Below, piece after piece: positions 58,340 to 64,000 of a DNA stretch of 64,000 bases (position 1 is the first letter of the stretch; each line of letters starts with the position of its first letter). A program made the position numbers and the translations under genes. The notes under the pieces are model-generated. The model had not been told where the DNA came from and ran no database searches. It saw only the letters and a list, made by a program, of their open reading frames with translations. Origin of the DNA: Streptomyces sp. CG1 (GTDB lineage: Bacteria > Actinomycetota > Actinomycetes > Streptomycetales > Streptomycetaceae). The DNA lies in NCBI RefSeq assembly GCF_041080625.1, contig NZ_CP163518.1, positions 9,727,501 to 9,791,500 of the forward strand. Reading direction: 5' to 3'.

Positions 58340-59719
58340 TCAGGGGGTGAGCCGGCCGAGGGAACGGTCGGGCAGGGTCGTCGCCAGCAACAGGGCGGAG
58401 CCGGCGAGCATGAAGAGGGCCAGGCCGTGCAGCCCGGCCGTGTCGGCGCGGTGCGGGTAGAACGCCGCGGTGGCGGCGGACGAGCCGAGCGCGCCGAGGT
58501 ACATGAAGGTCCGCAGCAGCCCGGCCGCGGAGGCGATCCGCTCCGGATCGGCCTGCCGGAACAGGGCGTTCTGCGTGGCCAGGCCGATGAGGCCCTGCGG
58601 GACACCGAGCAGCGCGCCGATCGCGAGCACCAGCCACAGCGGACTGCCGGACCGCACCAGGAGCAGCAGCGCACAGCCCGCGATCTGCAGCGCGGAGCCG
58701 ATGAGCAGCTTGGCGCGCACCGCCTCCCGGCGTCCGGTGAGCGTGGACACGAGCAGCGCGGTCACCGACAGCGGCAGCAGCACCAGCCCGGCGCTGGAGG
58801 CACTGAGCCCGCGCCCCTGCTCCAGCCACTGCGTGTAGCCGTACATGAAGGCGTAGGAGGTGGTGTAGGCGAGGAGCTGGCGCAGATAGGTGGTGAGCAG
58901 CGGGCCGTTGCCGCCGAGGACACGCAGGTCGATGAAGGGGTCCGGCACCCGCAGCTCGCGCACCGCGAATCCGGCGGCAGCGGCCGCCGACAGCACCGGC
59001 AGATACCAGCGGTCGGCGCGCGGGTGCATCAGGAACAGCATCAGCGCGACCAGCAGCAGCGCGAACAAGGCCATGCCGGGCAGGTCGACACGGCTCCGCC
59101 GGGTCTCGGACCGGGGCAGCCGCAGGGCGCCGAGCACCAAGCAGGCCGCCGAGAGCGGCACATTGACGGTGAAGACGGCACGCCAGCCGCCCAGGCCGAT
59201 CAGCAGTCCGCCGAGCGCGGGACCGACGACGCCCACCGTCTGGTTGGCCACGGCCAGCGCGGCCAGCACCCCGGCGGGGCTGTCCTGCCCGGTGCGTTCG
59301 GCCTCGCTGCGGGTCAGCCGCATGGCCGCCGGGTACGCCGCCGACGTCCCGAAACCCAGGAGCACGCGGGCGGCGATCAGCGCGCCCAGCGAGGGGGCGA
59401 GCGCGCCGAGCAGACCGGCGACGCCGACCAGGGCCGTACCGGCGAGGTAGAGCCGGCGCGGGCCATACATGTCCACCAGGCGGCCGATGACGGGCTGCCC
59501 GACGGCCGTGGCCAGATAGAGCGCCGAGACCAGCCAGGCGGTCTCGGCGGGCGGCGCTCCGAACGCGATGCCGATCGGCACCAGGGCCACGGCGATCATC
59601 GAGGAGTTGACCGGATTGAGGACCGAGCCGACGAGCATCGGCGGGATCAGCCGGCGGTCGAATCCGGCGGGGGAGGGGCGGGAGGCTTTCTCGGCGCGTG
59701 CGGCGAGCCTCGGTGTCAC
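58340..59719 (-). CDS. MFS transporter
   Basis: 459 residues with 12-14 membrane helices. MFS motif A is GRLVDMYGPRRLYLAG and a motif C-like stretch is GVVGPALGGLLIG. The start GTG 59719 overlaps the marR stop (GTGA), so translation is coupled and a longer start is unlikely. A MarR regulator upstream and an isochorismatase downstream make this a typical efflux operon for an aromatic or lipophilic compound. The true substrate is unknown. Confidence 0.88.
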   Translation of the reverse strand: MTPRLAARAEKASRPSPAGFDRRLIPPMLVGSVLNPVNSSMIAVALVPIGIAFGAPPAETAWLVSALYLATAVGQPVIGRLVDMYGPRRLYLAGTALVGVAGLLGALAPSLGALIAARVLLGFGTSAAYPAAMRLTRSEAERTGQDSPAGVLAALAVANQTVGVVGPALGGLLIGLGGWRAVFTVNVPLSAACLVLGALRLPRSETRRSRVDLPGMALFALLLVALMLFLMHPRADRWYLPVLSAAAAAGFAVRELRVPDPFIDLRVLGGNGPLLTTYLRQLLAYTTSYAFMYGYTQWLEQGRGLSASSAGLVLLPLSVTALLVSTLTGRREAVRAKLLIGSALQIAGCALLLLVRSGSPLWLVLAIGALLGVPQGLIGLATQNALFRQADPERIASAAGLLRTFMYLGALGSSAATAAFYPHRADTAGLHGLALFMLAGSALLLATTLPDRSLGRLTP

Positions 59720-60153
59720 GGCTGAGACAGCCGTTCCATCAGCTCCAGCGCCCGGAGCACGGTCTGTCGCTCCTCCTCGGTGTAGCGGTCCTGGAAGGCG
59801 CGGGCCAGCCATTCCTCACGCACCTGCCGGTTGCCCTCTATGCGGGCCCGCCCCGCCTCGGTCAGCGTGACCAGCTGGCGGCGGCCGTCGTCCGGGTCAG
59901 GGGCTCTCCGGATCAGACCGTGCTGGTCCAGAGCGGCCAGCGTGGTGGCCATCGACTGCGGGCGTACGCCCTCGGCGGCGGCGAGTGCGCTTGCGGTGGC
60001 GGCGCCGTGCTTGCCCACCAGGGTGAGCGCCGACTCCTGCGACGGGCTGAGGTCGGTGTCCTGCGCGACCTCGCGGATACGACGCCGCAGCCGGCTGAAC
60101 ACCACGCGCAGATCGCGCGCGGCACGGGAGGCGGAGTCGGTGATGTCAGCCAT
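59716..60153 (-). CDS. MarR-family regulator
   Basis: 145 residues with a winged helix: LSPSQESALTLVGKHGAATA, the recognition helix VRPQSMATTLAALDQHGLI and the wing RRAPDPDDGRRQLVTLTEAG. First gene of a three-gene operon with the MFS and isochorismatase genes. Its likely operator is an inverted repeat just upstream of the ATG. MarR proteins usually release DNA upon binding a phenolic ligand. Confidence 0.92.
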   Translation of the reverse strand: MADITDSASRAARDLRVVFSRLRRRIREVAQDTDLSPSQESALTLVGKHGAATASALAAAEGVRPQSMATTLAALDQHGLIRRAPDPDDGRRQLVTLTEAGRARIEGNRQVREEWLARAFQDRYTEEERQTVLRALELMERLSQP

Positions 60154-60170
60154 GCGGCCAGCCTAGGACC

Positions 60171-60200
60171 GACAGCAGGAACTGTCCAGCTCGGACTGTT
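60171..60200. promoter_or_regulatory. Inverted repeats, candidate MarR operator
   Basis: AACTGTCC-AGCTC-GGACTGTT (60180-60200) is an inverted repeat with one mismatched pair, and GACAG/CTGTC (60171-60175, 60182-60186) overlaps it. It is about 20 bases upstream of the marR ATG, where a MarR dimer would repress its own operon. The divergent phosphoesterase gene may share it. Confidence 0.5.
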
Positions 60201-60268
60201 CAGTTTTACCTGGCTAATGTGAAGGTGTGCGGCGGTCGCCGGCCGCCCGTCTCGGCTACGTTGACCCT

Positions 60269-60805
60269 GTGCGTCTGCTGATGGTGTCCGACACCCACCT
60301 GCCGAAGCGGGCCAAGCGGCTCCCGGAGCAGCTGCTGGCCGAACTCCCGCACGCGGACGTGGTGTTCCACGCCGGCGACTGGGTCGACACCGCGACCCTG
60401 GACCTGCTGGAGGCCCGCAGCCGGCGGCTCATCGGGGTGTACGGCAACAACGACGGCCCGGAGCTGCGGGCCCGGCTCCCCGAGGTGGCGTACGCCGAGC
60501 TGGGCGGCCTGCGCTTCGGCGTGGTGCACGAGACCGGCTCCGCCCAGGGCCGTGAGGCCCGCTGCGCCGCCCGCTTCCCCGACCTCGACGTCCTCGTCTT
60601 CGGCCACAGCCACATCCCCTGGGACAGCACGGCCCGGACCGGCCTGCGCCTGCTCAACCCCGGCTCCCCGACCGACCGCCGCCGCCAGCCCCACTGCACC
60701 TATCTGACGGCCACCGTCGCCGACGGGGAGCTGACCGAGGTCATCCTGCACCGCCTGCCGCGGCGAGTGAGCGAGAGTGGCGGCGGCCGTGTGACCATCC
60801 AGTGA
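60269..60805 (+). CDS. YfcE/MJ0936-like metallophosphoesterase
   Basis: 178 residues with all metal-binding motifs: DTHLP (Asp-x-His), GDW (Gly-Asp), GNND (Gly-Asn-Asn-Asp), H in VVHETG and GHSHIPW. The closing NPGSPTDRRR is also typical. Such enzymes hydrolyse phosphodiesters of unknown physiological identity. GTG 60269 puts the first strand (VRLLMVSDTH) at the N-terminus. GTG 60227 would add 14 residues that do not fit the fold. No strong ribosome site is seen. Confidence 0.88.
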   Translation: MRLLMVSDTHLPKRAKRLPEQLLAELPHADVVFHAGDWVDTATLDLLEARSRRLIGVYGNNDGPELRARLPEVAYAELGGLRFGVVHETGSAQGREARCAARFPDLDVLVFGHSHIPWDSTARTGLRLLNPGSPTDRRRQPHCTYLTATVADGELTEVILHRLPRRVSESGGGRVTIQ

Positions 60806-60968
60806 TGATCACCAGCTCCGGCATACCCGCCGCCGTACCCCCAGACCGCATGGCGCACGCGCCCCAGCCGGTTCCGGGGCGGTGTCTTGGCGGGTGCGAG
60901 GGGTACGTGGCTGATCGCGCCCGCATGGCGGAGCCGCACATCGGTACAGCCCGGTGCCCGTGAGATGT

Positions 60969-61610
60969 CTAGAGAGTTGCCCGTCGCCGGTGCGACATGG
61001 TTCCACCCTTCCGCCGTAGCCGTGCCGCCAGCCCCGCCAGTACGGCGATCACCAGCGCCAGCGCCGCTGCCCGCTTGGCCACCGGCAGGCCGGCCGTGCG
61101 CAGGAGGTCGAGCGGCTGGGGTTCCTCGTCGTCGTAGGCGGCCGGTTCCTCTTCGGCTGGCTCGGGGCGCGTGGCCAGCCGCTCCGCAAGGCAGTCCGCG
61201 AACTGGCCCACCAGACGGTCGCCCACTTCCGCCAGCACGCCCCGCCCGAACTGGGCCGGGCGGCCGGTCACCGTAAGGTCGGTCCGGACCGACACCGCCG
61301 TACCCCCGTCGCATTCGCTGAGCGTGCCGGTGACCGTCGCCCTGGCCGTGCCCTGGCCCCGGGTCTCGCGGCCGCTCGCCACCAGGACCATCCGGTGTGC
61401 CGCCGCGTCCTGCTCCCCGAAGACCGCCGTGCCCCGGTAGGCGACGGTGACCGGGCCGACCTTGACCTTCACCGAGCCGGTCACGGTCGTGCCGTCGTAG
61501 TCCTCCACCACGGCACCTGGCAGACAGGGCGCGATCCGTTCGACGTCGAGGAGTGCGTGCCAGGCGTCGTCGACCGGGACGGGGACGGTGAACTCGTGGT
61601 GCAGCTCCAT
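60969..61610 (-). CDS. CoxG-like SRPBCC protein
   Basis: 213 residues. An SRPBCC domain (about 1-150, FTVPVPVDDAWHALLDVERIAPCLPGA, given by its core VDDAWHALLDVERIAPCLPG) matches carbon monoxide dehydrogenase subunit G. An acidic linker and a C-terminal membrane helix (RAAALALVIAVLAGLAARLRR) follow, so the protein is probably tethered to the membrane, where CoxG is thought to anchor CO dehydrogenase. Downstream of the XdhC- and CoxE-like genes with 21 bases between. The catalytic cox genes are not in the window. Confidence 0.88.
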   Translation of the reverse strand: MELHHEFTVPVPVDDAWHALLDVERIAPCLPGAVVEDYDGTTVTGSVKVKVGPVTVAYRGTAVFGEQDAAAHRMVLVASGRETRGQGTARATVTGTLSECDGGTAVSVRTDLTVTGRPAQFGRGVLAEVGDRLVGQFADCLAERLATRPEPAEEEPAAYDDEEPQPLDLLRTAGLPVAKRAAALALVIAVLAGLAARLRRKGGTMSHRRRATL

Positions 61611-61631
61611 GGCGTGCTCCCTTCGGACGCG

Positions 61632-62735
61632 TCAGACCGCGGTCGGGTGGATGGCTCCGGCGGTGGTGGTCAGCGGGGCGCCGCTGCCGCCCCAGCGCAG
61701 GGCGACGATCTCGGCGGCGACGGAGACGGCGACCTCCTCGGGCGTACGGGCCCCGAGGTCGAGCCCGAGCGGCGAGCGCAACCGGGACAGTTCGGCCTCG
61801 GTCAGACCGGCATCGAGGAGGCGTGCGCGGCGCTCCTCGTGGGTGAGACGGCTGCCCATGGCCCCGATATAGGCGGCCGGGCGGCGCAGGGCCTCCTCGA
61901 GCAACGGCACGTCGAACTTCGGGTCGTGGGTGAGGACGCAGATCACCGTGCGGTCGTCGGTCTCCGTACCGGCGAGATAGCGGTGCGGCCACTCGACCAC
62001 GACCTCGGCGCCCGCCGGGAAGCGCTTGGGCGTGGCGAAGACCGGACGGGCGTCGCACACGGTCACCCGGTAGCCGAGGAAGTCACCGATCCGGGCCACC
62101 GCGGCCGCGTAGTCGATGGCGCCGAAGACCAGCATGCGCGGCGGTGGTGCGAACGACTGGAGGAACACCGTGACGGTGTCCTCGCGGCGCCCGCCGCGCG
62201 GGCCGTAGTGCCTGAGGGCCGAGGCGCCGAGGGCGAGTTCGCCGCGCGCGTCCGCGGTCACGGCGACGTCGAGGCCCTCCGTGCCGAGCGTGCCCGCCGC
62301 CCGGTCCGGCCAGACCGCGAGCGTGGCGCCGCGCGGCGCGGGCCCGTCCACCAGCGTGGCCATGGTCACCGGCTCGCCCGCGGCGACCGACGCGGCGACC
62401 GCGCCGAACGCCGGGTCCGACGCGGCGGTCACCGGCCGTACCAGCAGGGTGATCTCGCCGCCGCAGGTGAGGCCGACCGCGAACGCGTCCTCGTCGCTGT
62501 ACCCGAAGGTTTCGAGACGGGGCTCGCCGCTCGCCACGACCTCCTGGGCGAGTTCGAACACCGCGCCCTCCACGCAGCCCCCGGACACGCTGCCCACGAC
62601 CTCGTCGTCCGGGCCCACCGCCATCGCGGCACCCGGGCCGCGCGGCGCGCTGCGGCTGACCGCGACGACCGTGGCCAGACCGAACGGGATCCCGGCCGCG
62701 TGCCAGCGCGCCAGCGCCGGCAGAATCTCACGCAC
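61632..62735 (-). CDS. XdhC/CoxF-family molybdenum cofactor maturation protein
   Basis: 367 residues. XdhC family proteins bind sulphurated molybdenum cofactor and insert it into molybdo-hydroxylases. The N-terminal domain has SVSGGCVEGAV and the Cys-Gly-Gly in LTCGGEITLLV. The C-terminal Rossmann half has MLVFGAIDYAAAVARIG, LTHDPKFDVPLLEEAL and YIGAMGSR. GTG 62735 overlaps the end of the CoxE-like gene by 8 bases and follows AGGAG at 7 bases. The context (CoxG, CoxE) points to an aerobic CO-dehydrogenase-like enzyme as client. Confidence 0.93.
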   Translation of the reverse strand: MREILPALARWHAAGIPFGLATVVAVSRSAPRGPGAAMAVGPDDEVVGSVSGGCVEGAVFELAQEVVASGEPRLETFGYSDEDAFAVGLTCGGEITLLVRPVTAASDPAFGAVAASVAAGEPVTMATLVDGPAPRGATLAVWPDRAAGTLGTEGLDVAVTADARGELALGASALRHYGPRGGRREDTVTVFLQSFAPPPRMLVFGAIDYAAAVARIGDFLGYRVTVCDARPVFATPKRFPAGAEVVVEWPHRYLAGTETDDRTVICVLTHDPKFDVPLLEEALRRPAAYIGAMGSRLTHEERRARLLDAGLTEAELSRLRSPLGLDLGARTPEEVAVSVAAEIVALRWGGSGAPLTTTAGAIHPTAV

Positions 62736-64000
62736 GATCCGCTCCTCTCACCCGGGCCGCACCGGTCATGCGGCCGACACCGGTCTTGCGGCCGACACCG
62801 GCGTCCGCGCCGCGCACCACCGCCGCGAGCCGCTCCAGCGCGGCCAGGCTGTGCCCCTCGAGGAAGGCGTCCACGCTGGGCAGCGCCGCCGCCATCCCGG
62901 CGGCCAGCGGTGCGTAACCGGGTCGCGCCTTGCGGGGGTTCGCCCAGACCACCTGGTGGGCCAGGGTGTGCAGCCGGCGCATCTGCTGTCCGAGCAGCTC
63001 CGGGTCGCCGCGCTCCCAGCCGTCCGAGAGCAGCACGACGATCGCCCCGCGGGCCATCCCGCGCTGCCCCCAGCGGTTCAGGAACTCGCGTACCAGCTCG
63101 CCGAGCCGGGTGCCGCCGCGCCAGTCCGGCACGGCCGCCGCGACGGCCGTCATCGCCAAGTCGGGTTCGCGGTGCGAGAGTTCGCGGGTCACCCGGGTCA
63201 GCCGGGTGCCGACGGTGAACACCTCCGTGCGGCCCGCGCGCACCGCCGCGTGCGCGAACCGCAGCAGCGCGTCGGCGTACGGCGCCATCGAGCCGCTCAC
63301 ATCGACGAGCAGCACCACCCGGCGGGGCCGCTCCACGCGCGCGTGCCGGCGTAGCCGGGCCGGTTCGCCGCCCCGGCGCAGCAACTCCCGTACGGTGCGC
63401 CGCGGATCGACCTCGCCGCGCCGGGCGGGCCTGCGCCGCGCCGAGCGCCGCGCCTGTCCCCGCAGGGCGAACGCGGCGAGCAGACAGCGCAGTTGGGCTC
63501 GTTCGGGGGCGTCGAGTGCGGCGAAATCGCGGTGCCGCAGCACCTCGGCCGAGCTGGCGAGCGCGGGGACCGGCGCTCCAGGCTCCGGCTCGCCTCCGCC
63601 GGGCGTGCGCGTCCCCACGGGCGCCTCCCGCACGACGAGCCGGAGGCGGGTCGGGGGAGCGGCACGCTCCGGGCGGGCGATCCGCTCGGGGGAGGGCCCG
63701 AAGTACGCGGCGAACACCCGCTCGTACCGCTCCAGATCGTCATGCCCGCCGCACAGCGTCGCCCGCCCCGCCCCGTACACGTCCGCACGTACCCCCGGAC
63801 GCAGCGCGGCCACGGCACGCAGGAACGCGTACAGCCGCTCGGTGCTCGCGTCGACCCCCGCCGCCCGCAGCGCCCGAACGAAACCGACCAGCACGGCATC
63901 CGCCGCCGGCGGTTCGGAACCCGTCCCTGGCCCTTCGGGATCGGCCTCCGGCCGTTCGGCACCGGCCTGGAGCTGTCCGGCATCTGCCGTCGGCGGTTCG
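62728..64000 (-). CDS. CoxE-like von Willebrand factor A domain protein, probably partial
   Basis: The C-terminal VWA domain has the metal-binding MIDAS motif DVSGSMAPYADALL and VVLLSDGWERGD. The N-terminal half (VGFVRALRAAGVDASTERLY) is typical of CoxE, which works with the AAA+ ATPase CoxD to mature the Mo/Cu site of CO dehydrogenase. A GTG at 63894 would give 388 residues but has no ribosome site. The frame stays open to the window edge with a low-complexity Glu/Pro/Ala stretch, so the true start may lie outside. A coxD-like gene is expected just beyond. Confidence 0.85.
   Translation of the reverse strand, partial: EPPTADAGQLQAGAERPEADPEGPGTGSEPPAADAVLVGFVRALRAAGVDASTERLYAFLRAVAALRPGVRADVYGAGRATLCGGHDDLERYERVFAAYFGPSPERIARPERAAPPTRLRLVVREAPVGTRTPGGGEPEPGAPVPALASSAEVLRHRDFAALDAPERAQLRCLLAAFALRGQARRSARRRPARRGEVDPRRTVRELLRRGGEPARLRRHARVERPRRVVLLVDVSGSMAPYADALLRFAHAAVRAGRTEVFTVGTRLTRVTRELSHREPDLAMTAVAAAVPDWRGGTRLGELVREFLNRWGQRGMARGAIVVLLSDGWERGDPELLGQQMRRLHTLAHQVVWANPRKARPGYAPLAAGMAAALPSVDAFLEGHSLAALERLAAVVRGADAGVGRKTGVGRMTGAARVRGADRA

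Overview
The window is actinobacterial and almost certainly from a Streptomyces chromosome. GC content is very high with strong GC bias at third codon positions, and GTG (and one TTG) starts are common. It carries a SapB-type (ram/amf) morphogenetic lanthipeptide cluster, a Streptomyces subtilisin inhibitor, a streptogrisin-like protease, several SpoIIE/PP2C phosphatases and many Tat or lipoprotein signal peptides. I saw no tRNA, rRNA, CRISPR array, insertion sequence or phage gene.

Layout. 1-8.9 kb: secreted and lipoprotein enzymes, an aldo/keto reductase, a phytanoyl-CoA dioxygenase divergent from an AraC regulator, and the first of two sigma-like/zinc-finger/membrane/ricin-lectin proteins. 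9-13.4 kb: a signalling block (Ser/Thr kinase, ECF sigma factor, PAS-GAF-SpoIIE phosphatase). 13.7-21.5 kb: a secreted GH2 glycosidase, an Ogt methyltransferase, a ribbon-helix-helix/Doc-like toxin-antitoxin pair with a degenerate Fic motif, the second sigma-like/lectin paralogue and a subtilisin inhibitor with an unusual P1 residue. 21.8-30.8 kb: a membrane methyltransferase, an MFS exporter with two palindromic operators, an ArsR-SRPBCC pair, a decayed FAD monooxygenase, and envelope or lipid genes (SDR, EamA, deacetylase, MGDG-synthase-like transferase, BrkB).

30.8-36.9 kb: a compact peptide-export locus. It has two NHLM-type ABC transporters (one with a C39 peptidase), an HlyD-like adaptor, and a 71-residue double-glycine precursor whose core has no cysteine and is built of imperfect V-x-G repeats. 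No modification enzyme lies beside it. 37.4-41.8 kb: a thioesterase, a streptogrisin-like protease with a repeat-rich C-terminal tail, and a GAF/PAS/SpoIIE phosphatase. 42.1-49.4 kb: a class III lanthipeptide cluster (RamR-, RamB-, RamA-, RamS- and RamC-like). Its 37-residue precursor has two perfect S-x2-S-x3-C motifs. The RamB-like gene seems to carry an intergenic-type repeat inserted in frame.

49.6-64 kb: a third SpoIIE phosphatase; a partial respiratory module (cytochrome b, CtaF, CtaD, but no CtaC, CtaE, QcrA or QcrC); a dTDP-sugar operon in which rmlB is intact between decayed rmlA and rmlD; an isochorismatase; a MarR-MFS operon; a metallophosphoesterase; and a CoxG-XdhC-CoxE-like trio running off the right edge.

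Two themes recur. One is export of small surface or signalling peptides (the NHLM peptide and the SapB-like lanthipeptide about 10 kb apart). The other is envelope and stress signalling (three SpoIIE phosphatases, a kinase, an ECF sigma factor, and two membrane-tethered sigma-like lectin proteins). Any functional link between these systems is inference from proximity.
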